Shown piece after piece: positions 9,440-19,059 of a DNA stretch of 64,000 nucleotides (its first letter is position 1; the number at the start of each line of letters is the position of its first letter). Location of the stretch: positions 1 through 64,000 of the forward strand of contig JANYDD010000012.1 of the NCBI GenBank assembly GCA_025359945.1, given 5' to 3'. Both the position numbers and the translations under genes were made by a program. A model generated the notes under the pieces. It searched no databases, had not been told where the DNA came from, and saw only the letters and a list, made by a program, of their open reading frames with translations. The DNA comes from Bdellovibrio sp. (GTDB lineage Bacteria > Bdellovibrionota > Bdellovibrionia > Bdellovibrionales > Bdellovibrionaceae).

Positions 9440-10975
9440 ATGAAATTAAATTTTTGTCTTCGGCTTGCGAAAAAACAATCTGTTCAAATCTTTTTCTTGG
9501 TCATGGGGCTCTACCATCTTGCCCAAAGCGAACCTTGGCTTGCCAATCGCTTTGCGCAAAACTGCGCCGCTTGCCACGCTCCTGGCCGAGTCAACGTCTC
9601 GGCTCCACAACGGCGTTGCACGCTCTCTTGCCAAGGTTGTCACGTCAATCCCAGCGGCGGCGGTTTACGCAATCAGTACGGAAAATGGAATGAAGAGCGT
9701 TGGCTTTATTCTTTTCAAACGGGATCGAATTGGAAGCTGCAAAAACCTAGGCCCGCGATTTACCCTGAACAAGATTACGCCGATCAAAACTTAAAAAACT
9801 ATATTGATCAAATTGACGATACTCCCGGAAGCGAAAAGCGGAAAAAATTTTCTAAAGAGATTGTCGAAAAGGGCATTGCGCTGAAAGAAAGTCCAGATTA
9901 TTTGGGTGACGCACCCTTTGATCGAAAACATGGCGCCTTTGAAAAACAAATGGAGCCCAACAAAAGTCGATTTATGGCCCGCATCCCGGCCGAGGATCCC
10001 TTGCGAAAGCAAAAAGACGATCCCATTTTAGCAGGTGCAGACTTAAGATACTTTTATCTTTCAAGGCAAAAGGTGGTTACTGTTCCCGGCACTGATGCCG
10101 TCACAACAAAATCTCAAAAAATGTTTCCGATGGCAGCCGATATTGGCGTTCAGATAAAACCCCTACCTAAATTTTCTTTCGTCACCGAAGCTCGCTTTGC
10201 GAATCCTCCCGACAGGTCTTCGTGGGATCAACTTTACACTTCACAACCTTTGATTCGATCAGCGTATTTAATGATTGATGATTTGCCCTACAATACTTAT
10301 TTGATGTCGGGAATTTATCGACCGATGTTTGGTCACTTTGACGTCGATCACAACAGCCTGGCTAGCACCTTGACCGGATTGGGTTACGCCAGCACTTGGA
10401 AGACCAGTTCCGTTGGAACGGCACCGAATGTCCCTTTTTTTAATTTTCATTCCATTTCTCCAATGGCAAATCCGACGGCTAACCAAGACAGTGGTTTTGT
10501 GGCCAACGTCGGAGTTCGATTTGTGACGCTGGGAGCTTCTGCAACGGTTTCATATTGGGATACTAAAGCAAATAATCCTACGAACGGAAATTTTGCTGGA
10601 TCAAGAAATATGACTTCATATGCTTTTGGCGGAATGATCAAAGGGTGGATTGCTAATCTGGATATTTTAAAAATTAAAAAATCCACTGTCGACGCTACCG
10701 ACGAGGGCCAGTCTTTTTCATGGGAAAATAAGTATCGCCTTTGGCGAGAAAACTATTTTGAAGCCAATTATGCATGGGCAAACACCGCCAAAACTTTAGA
10801 GCCCGGATCGGCCTCAGAATACAGCTTTGGATTTCGAAGTTTTTTAATTTCAGGAATGGAGATCGAGGCCCTGATGATCAGTCGATCAAATGTCACTAAA
10901 AGCCGCACCACAGGCGCAACCACAGCAGAAACATTGGACACCTTACTGCAGGGACAATTTCACTTCTATTTCTGA
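9440..10975 (+). CDS. Diheme CxxCH protein with predicted outer-membrane beta-barrel
   Basis: 511 residues. A signal peptide ends near residue 30 (LAQS/EPW). Two c-type heme sites follow closely: CAACH (C42-C45-H46) and CQGCH (C64-C67-H68), the latter in CQGCHVNPSGGG as found in many multiheme and porin-cytochrome proteins. From about residue 180 onward there are alternating amphipathic strands and the chain ends in HFYF with a C-terminal Phe, a hallmark of outer-membrane barrels. It may pass electrons across or onto the outer membrane. It is divergent from the cytochrome operon. A GGGG run abuts the ATG, an unusually short spacing, so the start is not certain. A dead insertion sequence begins 35 bases after its stop. 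Confidence 0.7.
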   Translation: MKLNFCLRLAKKQSVQIFFLVMGLYHLAQSEPWLANRFAQNCAACHAPGRVNVSAPQRRCTLSCQGCHVNPSGGGLRNQYGKWNEERWLYSFQTGSNWKLQKPRPAIYPEQDYADQNLKNYIDQIDDTPGSEKRKKFSKEIVEKGIALKESPDYLGDAPFDRKHGAFEKQMEPNKSRFMARIPAEDPLRKQKDDPILAGADLRYFYLSRQKVVTVPGTDAVTTKSQKMFPMAADIGVQIKPLPKFSFVTEARFANPPDRSSWDQLYTSQPLIRSAYLMIDDLPYNTYLMSGIYRPMFGHFDVDHNSLASTLTGLGYASTWKTSSVGTAPNVPFFNFHSISPMANPTANQDSGFVANVGVRFVTLGASATVSYWDTKANNPTNGNFAGSRNMTSYAFGGMIKGWIANLDILKIKKSTVDATDEGQSFSWENKYRLWRENYFEANYAWANTAKTLEPGSASEYSFGFRSFLISGMEIEALMISRSNVTKSRTTGATTAETLDTLLQGQFHFYF

Positions 10976-11010
10976 GTTCAGGATTTAGTCGTATGTCCTG
11001 CTTGCCGAAC

Positions 11011-11041
11011 CAGGGGTTACGCATATGACGGGAAAGCCTAG
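11011..11041. repeat. Left terminal inverted repeat of the ISAs1-type element
   Basis: 31 bases beginning CAGGGGTTACGCATATGACG. Its reverse complement is found at 12261-12291 with one mismatch near the inner end (CCTAG here against CCTGG there). Confidence 0.9.
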
Positions 11042-12188
11042 CCAGTAAACAAAATCTTGAACAAATAGGCATCACTCATCAGGGCTATTTTCCGTTTTCT
11101 GCGTATTCCTTTTTTAGCGGGTTCTCGCTTAAATAAATTCAAAACCATTTTTCTTAAAAGTGAAAAATTCTTTCCAGATTCCTCTGCCCATATGCGGCTG
11201 TCTTCTTCATTCAAGACAACATCAAGTGACCAATGCAAGTTTATTCTCAATACCCCAGTGGCTTCGGACACAGCTGCTAAATCCCTCGGCAGATTTCTCT
11301 GCGCTGGAGATATAATATCGAATTTCCGATGAGATTTCACCCGTTGTTCTGATAAGACGCTCAGATTGGATTCGGATAATTGAGCTAACATCTGTCCAGT
11401 CTTTTTCAGGAAAAAATCCGATTTCCCTTTCAAGATAAATGACCCGACACCTTCTGACCTCATCCCGGCCATGAGTATTCTTCTCAGATAATTCACAATC
11501 ATCTGATTTTAACTTTCTATTTACCGTCGTTGAACTTCGTCGAAAAAGCTCTTCCGTCGCCTCAAATAAATTCTTTTGATTCTCCTTAACCGCCAATAAA
11601 TAATCAGCCCTCTTTTTAATGATTTTATCAGCTATGTCACGCTGGCCCCCCATTGCATCAAGGCTTAGGAGACATCCCTTTATTTTCCAAAATTTTTAAA
11701 AGCTGTGGCACTGCCGTGATCTCATTTGACTTCTCTTCCGTCGCAACCTGCCCTAGGCTAAGCGAAGTTCCCGACGACCACGCACTCACCATATGAAGAG
11801 CCTTACTAGCTCTCGATTTAAAGTAACGCCGCAACGTCTTCCCATCGATACAGATTTGATCGTTTTGAATGTTCAATTTTTTTCTGATTTCACTGGTCCA
11901 ATTTATAAAAAATCTCTGAAACTCGTTGAACTCTAAAATGCAAAATATCCTTCTAAAAGTATCATGCGACGGAACGCCGTTCTTTAATTCCAAAAATTGC
12001 AAAAACCAATCCTTCTTAGCTTCAGCATAATCTTCAATTTCTTACCAGTTCTCGCAGCCTCAGATCACAGCACATACCGTAATGAATACAATTTCTAGAA
12101 AATCATGACGATAGTTCTCGCCGGTCCTTGGGTCCTTTAAAATTAATAAATGAAATAATAGAGGATTCTTGAACTTTTTCTTGATCAT
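11038..12188 (-). pseudogene. ISAs1-family transposase, broken by stops and frameshifts
   Basis: Read from the ATG at 12188, the frame gives an ISAs1 N-terminus (DPRTGENYRHDFLEI, then VCAVI) interrupted by TGA directly after CAVI and by TAA after GCENW. It continues as EIEDYAEAKKDWFLQFLELKN without those stops and reads through the DDE-type core (CIDGKTLRR, LSLGQVATEEKSNEI) to about 11660. The frame then shifts to the segment with GGQRDIADKI and LLAVKENQ, and shifts again near 11225 (SHWGIENKL to LHWSLDVVLNEEDSR). At least two nonsense codons and two frameshifts show that it cannot make a transposase. Confidence 0.9.
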
Positions 12189-12260
12189 GATGGCAACTCC
12201 AGTTGAACCGGAATTGTTGCAAATTTAGATCAATTTTACACCCGTACTTTGTGTGTGGGT

Positions 12261-12291
12261 CCAGGCTTTCCCGTCATATGCGTAACCCCTG
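12261..12291. repeat. Right terminal inverted repeat of the ISAs1-type element
   Basis: 31 bases ending CGTAACCCCTG, the reverse complement of 11011-11041 with one mismatch. The next bases, AGGCCGAAC, carry the GCCGAAC also found left of the element. Confidence 0.9.
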
Positions 12292-12335
12292 AGGCCGAAC
12301 TGATGACAAGGTCGAAATCCTGCCCATCCGGTGAT

Positions 12336-14015
12336 TTACTGGATTGATCTTTTTCGATCGCGGTAAAGTACCGAGGCATAGCACACATACAAAATGTGAA
12401 TCGCAACAAAGCTGGCCACGTATTCGACACCGCCCGCACCAAATCCGTAGGAATGCAAACCTGCACCTAAAATAAAATTCACTCCGTACCAGGCCATAAT
12501 AACCAATGAAAAAGTTAAAATCCCAGAGACTAAAATTCCAAAATCTTTCAGCAGGCCCGCGACCCTTCCGTGAAGAACAGCAACGTATCCCAAAAGCGCA
12601 ATCAAGGCCCAAGTTTCTTTTGGATCCCAGCCCCAAAATCGGCCCCACGAATAATCGGCCCAAATGCCGCCTAAAATAATTCCAGGCGCTAACAAACCGA
12701 CACCGATTTGCATTGCTCGGTACACTGAAAGCACAATCGCTTTAATTTGCGGTTGATATTTTTGTGGATCCTTAATGAAAAAATAAAGACCAATGTCCGC
12801 GCAGGCCATCGCCAGAAAGAATGCTGCGTAACTAATGGTGATGGTTAGTACGTGGGTCATCAGCCAAAAATTACTGCGCAACACAGGTTCTAACGGCGTT
12901 AGCGAAGGATCCAAAATAATGGGTGCTGTGTCCGCGACGATCAGACAAAACGCGGCCACCGCAGTGCCTGCCATTAAGATAAATCGCCATTTGTATGTGA
13001 GCTCGATGATCATTGAAAAAACCATGGCACCAAAACCCACCCACACCACAGTTTCGTACATATTCGAAACCGGAGGTCTGCCGGTCAAATAAACTCGTAA
13101 GCAAAATCCATAAATATGCATAAGAAATCCCACCAGACTGACAACCCATGCGGCCTGGTAGAAAAGAGATCGCTTAAAAATCCAACTTAATACCACTGCT
13201 AAAAACGCCAGCAAGTAGGCGATATAAGCCCAGCGAAACGGATGAAACTGATTGTAGTGGACTTCAAGTTCGATATCTGTGGCCGCTGGGTAAAGCCCCG
13301 GGTTTTGCTTTTTCGCGTACTCAGAAAAAGCGCCCACTTTGGTAAAAACGTCCTGGGTCAGTTGCTTTATTTCTGAGGGATCTTTTTTGGTGGTCGAAAC
13401 TTGTAAAGACAAATATTTTAAAAAGACTCCAGTGACTTCGGAAAATAATTTATGTTCAGATTCGCTGAATTCAGCCACTGATTTCCAAGTTTGGGACATG
13501 CTGTCCCCAGGGTTCTCAGAAGGTGCCGGTGGCACAAGCCGAAGCAAACTTCCGTTGGCTAATGAACGCAAAACGTAAATCTGTTGCTCTAATCTTTGCA
13601 GCGCCTGAAAATAAGGATCTAGTTTAGCCTTTTCTTCGCGTTTTTGATTTAACTGCTGCATCAATAGCGAGATTCGATCGTTAGATAAAATTTCTTGCAC
13701 GCTAAAATATTTTTCCAAAACGTCGAGCTTTAGACCTTCCTTGACCAAATGATGTTTGATCTCGACGATTTTTCGTTCTTGCCAAGACACCGGATCCAAT
13801 AGCCAAGTCATAATGATTTCGGTCGCGGGTTTTCCTTGATAGTTTTGTTTTCCATAAACCAGCTCTAGCGATTCACGGGCAAAAGTATCGTAAGGTTTAA
13901 TTCGCCCTTGATCTTGAACGGGCAAAAGTTCTAAAGCTTTTAGCGGCGCCGAAAAAGATTTTTGCGACACCAGAAACCCAAATGAAAAAATAAGAGCCCA
14001 AAAAATTCTATTCAT
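12336..14015 (-). CDS. ccsA: Cytochrome c biogenesis protein CcsA (System II, ResC-type)
   Basis: 559 residues from the ATG at 14015, chosen because GAGGTCACTGATC precedes it and it overlaps the resB stop by 8 bases (translational coupling). A signal-like segment and a periplasmic N-terminal domain (about 25-250, containing GRIKPYDTFARE) are followed by several membrane helices and the tryptophan-rich heme-handling motif WGRFWGWDPKETWAL. With ResB it carries heme outward and attaches it to CxxCH motifs of exported apocytochromes. Its clients may include the CxxCH proteins encoded 305-10975. An insertion sequence ends 45 bases after its stop. Confidence 0.92.
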   Translation of the reverse strand: MNRIFWALIFSFGFLVSQKSFSAPLKALELLPVQDQGRIKPYDTFARESLELVYGKQNYQGKPATEIIMTWLLDPVSWQERKIVEIKHHLVKEGLKLDVLEKYFSVQEILSNDRISLLMQQLNQKREEKAKLDPYFQALQRLEQQIYVLRSLANGSLLRLVPPAPSENPGDSMSQTWKSVAEFSESEHKLFSEVTGVFLKYLSLQVSTTKKDPSEIKQLTQDVFTKVGAFSEYAKKQNPGLYPAATDIELEVHYNQFHPFRWAYIAYLLAFLAVVLSWIFKRSLFYQAAWVVSLVGFLMHIYGFCLRVYLTGRPPVSNMYETVVWVGFGAMVFSMIIELTYKWRFILMAGTAVAAFCLIVADTAPIILDPSLTPLEPVLRSNFWLMTHVLTITISYAAFFLAMACADIGLYFFIKDPQKYQPQIKAIVLSVYRAMQIGVGLLAPGIILGGIWADYSWGRFWGWDPKETWALIALLGYVAVLHGRVAGLLKDFGILVSGILTFSLVIMAWYGVNFILGAGLHSYGFGAGGVEYVASFVAIHILYVCYASVLYRDRKRSIQ

Positions 14016-15456
14016 GATCAGTGACCTCGCGTTCGGTTTTCGGTGCTTGGTTGCGGGACTCTTTTCGCTTGTTATAAAAAAGCCAAACAACACCTAAACT
14101 TAAAATTAAAGACCCTAAGTATTTTATCCATCGCCCGGGATCGTAATTGACCGACAAAATCGAAGCGATCGGTTGTCCCATTTCGTTTTCTTGAAAACTG
14201 GCTTGATAAACAGTTAATCCCTTGTGTTTCAAAGGTTCATTCATGGAAATCGTTTTTTCGCCCAAGCCTGGAACAATCACTTGGCTTTGATAGCTAGAGG
14301 CGCGTTGTGTTCCTTGATAGCGTCCCATTTGAAATTCTTTAAGTACGACATCAAAATCCAGATCCACTCGTTTTTGTCCGTAACTAAAAATGTAAACGGC
14401 GTGATCGGTAAATAGTTTAGTGACGTCGTTCACCTGCAAAGAATATTTTTTTCCTAAAAATTCAAAATCAATACTAGAAGTGGTCAGGGGGTTGGGGCGA
14501 TCTACGGGTTTAAACTCTTGCGTTTCCTCGGCGTGCGTAAAATACATCAGCACTTTAAACTCTAGATCCATCCAACCGGTTTTCAGCCCCTGACCCAAAG
14601 TTAAAAAGCCTTTCAGCGGTTTTCTTTGGGGGTCGCGATAATACAAAATATATTGGAACTTGTCACCAGGCGCCGGCCAAATAAATATTTCGTTTTCCGT
14701 CGAGCCTTTTTTCAAGATCTCGGCAGATGGAGGACCCAAATTAAATTTAGCCAATCCCAATGCGGCTTGCGCATTTTCGCCAGGGCGTTTTTGCAGCAGC
14801 CATTCGCTTTGATTGACTCGCTGATTGTGAACTAAAAATCTTAGACCCGATCCCATCTTTTGATTTTCCGAAGCCGCGATTCGGCGACTGACCAAAGTGA
14901 AAGGCTCGAAGTGAGTGATTTTTAAATTTCCCTCGGGAAGTGGAATTTCTAGGCTTTTATTTTGCGGGCGGTCCAGAAAAAAATCGACCTCGCGCTGAAA
15001 CAACTGGGTGTATCGTTCTCCGTCAAAAGACGACCAAACTAAAACCTCGGTTTGCGGCACAGTCACAAAATGATTTTTTTCGCCAATCCCAATTCGCAAA
15101 GTTCCGTCCAGCCCCCACCAATAAGTGATTAGCGAACCGGCCAATAAAACTAAAATTCCAATATGCGCCAAAATAAAAGGGACGTGCTTTTTTTGCCAAG
15201 GCCAACGACTGACCATGACTGCCGTCAGATTGACCGCCAAGGTGCCCATCACCAAATACATCCAAAATGTTTTATAAACTAATTTCTGCGCGATCTCGGA
15301 ATTATATCTGGCCTCAACAAAAGTTCCCACGGCAATCAGGATCGCTAAAGACGCAATCACAATCACCGCAATTTTTAACGAGGACAATGTTCGCACTAAT
15401 GTGCGCACAAAAGAGGAAAAATATTTTTGCGCCGGACTTGAAGAAGGTGAAACCAT
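14008..15456 (-). CDS. resB: Cytochrome c biogenesis protein ResB/CcsB (System II)
   Basis: About 482 residues from the ATG at 15456; a TTG three codons earlier is an alternative start. A membrane helix near residues 30-55 (IAVIVIASLAILIAVGTFVEARYN), two more helices (WMYLVMGTLAVNLTAVMVSRW and ILAHIGILVLLAGSLITYWWG), a large periplasmic domain, and a last helix near the C-terminus (YLGSLILSLGVVWLFYNKR) match the ResB layout. It forms the heme lyase with CcsA, whose gene overlaps its 3' end by 8 bases. Confidence 0.9.
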   Translation of the reverse strand: MVSPSSSPAQKYFSSFVRTLVRTLSSLKIAVIVIASLAILIAVGTFVEARYNSEIAQKLVYKTFWMYLVMGTLAVNLTAVMVSRWPWQKKHVPFILAHIGILVLLAGSLITYWWGLDGTLRIGIGEKNHFVTVPQTEVLVWSSFDGERYTQLFQREVDFFLDRPQNKSLEIPLPEGNLKITHFEPFTLVSRRIAASENQKMGSGLRFLVHNQRVNQSEWLLQKRPGENAQAALGLAKFNLGPPSAEILKKGSTENEIFIWPAPGDKFQYILYYRDPQRKPLKGFLTLGQGLKTGWMDLEFKVLMYFTHAEETQEFKPVDRPNPLTTSSIDFEFLGKKYSLQVNDVTKLFTDHAVYIFSYGQKRVDLDFDVVLKEFQMGRYQGTQRASSYQSQVIVPGLGEKTISMNEPLKHKGLTVYQASFQENEMGQPIASILSVNYDPGRWIKYLGSLILSLGVVWLFYNKRKESRNQAPKTEREVTDHE

Positions 15457-15585
15457 TGCGATCAATCATAGAAACAAACATTGCAAAGCTCAAAGGAATT
15501 CTGGAGAGGCCTAGGAAGAACCGCGGACGTTAAGCTATGGCGCAGACAAACAACATAAGGTTTAGGATTTATTATCAAACATTTT

Positions 15586-16746
15586 CTACAGTAAGTTTCG
15601 AAAGCTTTGGATATAGTCGTGGTCAATTTTTTTCTTCAGTCGCCAAATCCAATGGCCGCACTTAAAATAATTTCCCCAAATGGCTAGCGCTTTCTGGTCT
15701 CCGCACGTCAAAAGATTTAAAGTCCGCGCGGGGGGAATAAATTGGGCATGCGTGCTAGCCACTCGCCGACCAGAAGTTCGCTGCAAATTTTGCCAATCCT
15801 CATACAAGTTATGCGCCAAGATACGGCCCTGACGAACTGCGATCACTCCCGAAGACGGCAGTTCCAAATCCGAAAACTGCGCTGAATCACCCGAAGCGTA
15901 AATGGAAGAGTCTAGAGTACTTTGCAGATTGGCAGCAACCCGAATCTTTTTTTCTTCTAAGCCCAGACTAACCACTTGCGGTGTGGTTGAAACTAACAGC
16001 AAATCCATCTTTAGACTTTGCATTTTTTGCTGAAGAAAAGATTCTTTCAAGTCCCAGTCCTGGGTCAAACGATTAACCCCTTGGTTAAGCAATTGAGTTT
16101 CAGCCCAACGGCTTATTTTTTGAGAATAGCGATCCAACACCGGACGGCCTGAAACCATCGAAAACCTGACATTTGAATTTTTAAGTCTCACTTTTAGGGC
16201 TTGTAAAATCTCGTAGGCGGCCGCTCCGGATCCTAAAACCCCAACATGAAAAGGTGAGTTGAAAGACGCGCTTTGAATTTTTTGAATCCATGGTTCGATT
16301 CCCTTTAAAAAGGGCGAAAAAGGTTTCAATGGCAAAATATTGGCGCTTTGATACCCCGCTAAAGTTGAGCCTGCATTGACACTTAAAATATCCCAGGAGA
16401 TTTCAATTCCAACAGATGTCAAAACCGTTTTTCGTTGGCGATCAATGCTAAGCACTGAGTCTTGAATCCACATCACGCCCGCTTTCTGCCACAGCTTTTC
16501 AACAGGAATTAGTGCCTGGTCCGCATAACAATAACCCGAGACCACCGTCGGAACCAAGCCCGAGTAAACCTCGTCCTTGTTAGGCGATACTATGACAATT
16601 GACTTCAAGGCTTCTGGATCGGCGTGGGGATGGCTTGTCAGTTTTTTTAGAAAAAACAAATGACTATGCCCCGATCCAATAAGAACAATTTTTTTTGTAG
16701 TTTTATTCACTGTCTTGATTCTGACAACTTGACCGATAGGATTCAA
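15586..16746 (-). CDS. FAD-dependent pyridine nucleotide-disulfide oxidoreductase (SelD N-terminal-like)
   Basis: 386 residues. An N-terminal nucleotide-binding motif (IVLIGSGHSHLFFLKKL), VYSGLVPTVVSGYCY, a second GxGxxA motif (VGVLGSGAAAYEILQAL) and IYASGDSAQF match the NADH-dehydrogenase-like flavoproteins that in other bacteria are found alone or fused to the N-terminus of selenide water dikinase (GGGHAH, PYSGMLPGLIAG). No SelD domain is present here. TTG at 16746 follows AGGA at a good distance and is used as the start; a GTG at residue 13 is an alternative. It is divergent from a TVP38-flavoprotein fusion with only 18 bases between starts. The electron acceptor is unknown. Confidence 0.75.
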   Translation of the reverse strand: MNPIGQVVRIKTVNKTTKKIVLIGSGHSHLFFLKKLTSHPHADPEALKSIVIVSPNKDEVYSGLVPTVVSGYCYADQALIPVEKLWQKAGVMWIQDSVLSIDRQRKTVLTSVGIEISWDILSVNAGSTLAGYQSANILPLKPFSPFLKGIEPWIQKIQSASFNSPFHVGVLGSGAAAYEILQALKVRLKNSNVRFSMVSGRPVLDRYSQKISRWAETQLLNQGVNRLTQDWDLKESFLQQKMQSLKMDLLLVSTTPQVVSLGLEEKKIRVAANLQSTLDSSIYASGDSAQFSDLELPSSGVIAVRQGRILAHNLYEDWQNLQRTSGRRVASTHAQFIPPARTLNLLTCGDQKALAIWGNYFKCGHWIWRLKKKIDHDYIQSFRNLL

Positions 16747-16764
16747 TCACTGATCCTATTTTAG

Positions 16765-18924
16765 ATGATAAAAAAATTGGGTTTAGCATTTGTATTTTTA
16801 ATAATTATTGGCGGCTTTTATTTTTTAGGCTGGGGGCAATTTTTCCGACTGGATTATTTGCAAACACATTTGGCCCTGTACCAAATTCAGTACGAATTAA
16901 ATCCTTTGCTGATCCAAGGTGCTTTTTGCTTGATTTACATTTTAGTGACCGCCACTTCATTGCCGGGTGCGGCCCTTTTAACCTTGCTGGGAGGAGCTTT
17001 ATTTCCCATTTGGTTGGGATTTCTTTTAGTTTCATTCTCCAGCACCATTGGCGCCAGTCTTGCGTTCTTGACCAGTCGTTATTTATTTCGAAGCGTGATC
17101 GAGAAGAAATTTAAAAAACCGTTCGACATCATCAATCAAGCGGTGGAAAAAGAGGGCAGTTTTTATTTGCTGGCGATGCGGCTGAATCCAGCGTTTCCGT
17201 TTTTTGTGATTAATTTAGTTATGGGTCTGACCCGGATGCGATTGGTGCCCTATTTCTTTTTCAGTCAACTGGGAATGATCCCGGGAACTTTGGCGTTTGT
17301 GAATGCGGGTCGAAATTTATCGGAAATTAAAAGTTTAAATGGCTTGGTCAGCTTTCCCTTTCTGGTCAGTCTGGCCATTTTGGGTGTACTTCCTTTAGTT
17401 TTAAAGAAATTGATCGAGTTTTTGCGAGCTCGAAAATTTCTAAAAACTTTTCCAAAGCCGCGAAAATTTGACTACAACGCGATAGTCATTGGCGCAGGGG
17501 CTGCAGGTTTAGTTTCGGCATACATCGGCCAAGTGCTTAAGGCCAAAGTCGCGATGATCGAAAAAGCACAGCCCGGTGGTGACTGCCTTAACTTTGGCTG
17601 CGTGCCCAGCAAAAGTCTTTTGCATTTGGGCCAATTAGTTCACGGAATGCGACAGGCGAATTCTTTGGGTCTTATTAAAAGTTCTGAAAGAGTTGAACCC
17701 ATAGATTTTCAAGTGGTTAAAAAAACAATTCGAAAAGCGATTCAAGATATCGAGCCTCACGATTCTTTTCAAAGGTACCGAAGTCTAAATGTGGATTGTT
17801 ATAGCGGCACTGCGCAGGTGATTTCTCCTTATGAAGTTTCGGTCGGGGGAAAAACTTTGTCCACAAAGAATATTATTTTAGCGACTGGGGCATCGCCTAT
17901 CACGCCGGCTTGGCCAGGAATTTCAAATGTAAAATCGGTCACTAGCGAAACGATTTGGGATTTAGAATCTTTGCCCAAAAAACTTTTGGTTTGCGGTGGC
18001 GGCCCCATCGGTTGTGAAATGGCCCAAGCCTTTCAGCGCCTGGGTAGCCAGGTGACTTTGATCGAACGAAATAAGTCGATACTTCAACAAGGTGACCCAA
18101 AAGCATCGGCACTACTGGCAGAAAAGCTGCGCTCCGAGGGCGTCAATTTACTTTTAGAAACGACCGCTCAGGAATTTAAAAGCGCTTCCGAATTATTGGT
18201 CAGTCAACAAAATGGGTCGACGGTCACGATCGATTTTGACGTCGTGTTATTTGCATTGGGAAGAAAGCCGCGCACTCAAGGATTTGGATTAGAAAATTTA
18301 GGTCTAGAATATAACCCCAATGGAACCTTGAAAGTAAACGCCTATCTGCAAACCAAGTATCAAAATATTTACGCCTGTGGGGATCTTGCGGGGCCTTATC
18401 AACTGACTCATGTCTGCGCCCATCAAGCGTGGTATGCGGCGGTCAATTCATTGCTGGGTGTTTTTAAAAAATTCGCTGCTGATTACCGAGTGATACCGCA
18501 GGTGACTTACACCGATCCCGAAATCGCTAGCGTCGGTAGGACCGAAGCAGAATTAACCAAAGAAGAAATCGCGTTCGACGTCACTGTTTACCACATGAGT
18601 GATTTAGATCGTGCCATTACCGATTTGTGCGCAGAAGGTTTTGTAAAAGTATTCACCAAAAAAGATTCCGACCAAATTCTTGGCGCCGTTGTTGCTCACA
18701 AGCGGGCTTCTGAAATTTTGCAAGAAATCACTTTCGCAATGAAATGGAATTTAGGGCTTGGAAAAATCATGGCCACCATTCACCCCTACCCCACCTATTC
18801 TGAAGCCAACAAAATGCTTGCCGGCCAATGGCGCCAAAAACGCCAACCCACCCGCGCACTCAAATTATTAGAACGCTACTTCCGATGGCAGCGGGGGTCA
18901 TCAGATTCTGACTTGCTTGGTTAG
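16765..18924 (+). CDS. TVP38/TMEM64 membrane domain fused to mercuric reductase-like flavoprotein
   Basis: 719 residues. Residues 1-225 form a DedA/TVP38-type membrane domain (LPGAALLTLLGGALFPIWLG, MRLNPAFPFFVINLVMGLTR). From about 238 a complete flavoprotein disulfide reductase follows: FAD motif VIGAGAAGL, redox-active CLNFGC, NAD motif VCGGGPIGCEMAQAF, FAD-contact YACGDLAGPYQLTH, and the catalytic HPYPTYSEA near the C-terminus. All active-site elements are kept. Such fusions are known in some bacteria; the cofactor chemistry is sure while the substrate (a quinone, thiol or metal) is not. It has no strong ribosome site, and its start is 18 bases from that of the divergent flavoprotein. Confidence 0.85.
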   Translation: MIKKLGLAFVFLIIIGGFYFLGWGQFFRLDYLQTHLALYQIQYELNPLLIQGAFCLIYILVTATSLPGAALLTLLGGALFPIWLGFLLVSFSSTIGASLAFLTSRYLFRSVIEKKFKKPFDIINQAVEKEGSFYLLAMRLNPAFPFFVINLVMGLTRMRLVPYFFFSQLGMIPGTLAFVNAGRNLSEIKSLNGLVSFPFLVSLAILGVLPLVLKKLIEFLRARKFLKTFPKPRKFDYNAIVIGAGAAGLVSAYIGQVLKAKVAMIEKAQPGGDCLNFGCVPSKSLLHLGQLVHGMRQANSLGLIKSSERVEPIDFQVVKKTIRKAIQDIEPHDSFQRYRSLNVDCYSGTAQVISPYEVSVGGKTLSTKNIILATGASPITPAWPGISNVKSVTSETIWDLESLPKKLLVCGGGPIGCEMAQAFQRLGSQVTLIERNKSILQQGDPKASALLAEKLRSEGVNLLLETTAQEFKSASELLVSQQNGSTVTIDFDVVLFALGRKPRTQGFGLENLGLEYNPNGTLKVNAYLQTKYQNIYACGDLAGPYQLTHVCAHQAWYAAVNSLLGVFKKFAADYRVIPQVTYTDPEIASVGRTEAELTKEEIAFDVTVYHMSDLDRAITDLCAEGFVKVFTKKDSDQILGAVVAHKRASEILQEITFAMKWNLGLGKIMATIHPYPTYSEANKMLAGQWRQKRQPTRALKLLERYFRWQRGSSDSDLLG

Positions 18925-19059
18925 ACGAACGGAAATCTTCCTGTCAGAAGAAATTCTTTGCTGCCCGCGGTTTCCTGTTGATTTAATTTTGTGAGCCGCC
19001 TTAGCCTGATTCAGGGCAAAACGCTGGCGCAATGTCAGCCACCAGCAGGGGGAACAAAA

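Larger units (their letters stand above)
11011..12291 (-). mobile_element. ISAs1-type insertion sequence, inactivated (about 1281 bp)
   Basis: The element is bounded by 31-bp inverted repeats at 11011-11041 and 12261-12291 that match at all but one position. The transposase inside is of the ISAs1 family and is broken. GCCGAAC lies directly left of the element (11004-11010) and again at 12294-12300, three bases beyond its right end, which may be a decayed target duplication; ISAs1 elements usually duplicate 8-10 bp. It sits between the converging ends of the diheme barrel gene and ccsA, so it disrupts neither. Confidence 0.88.
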
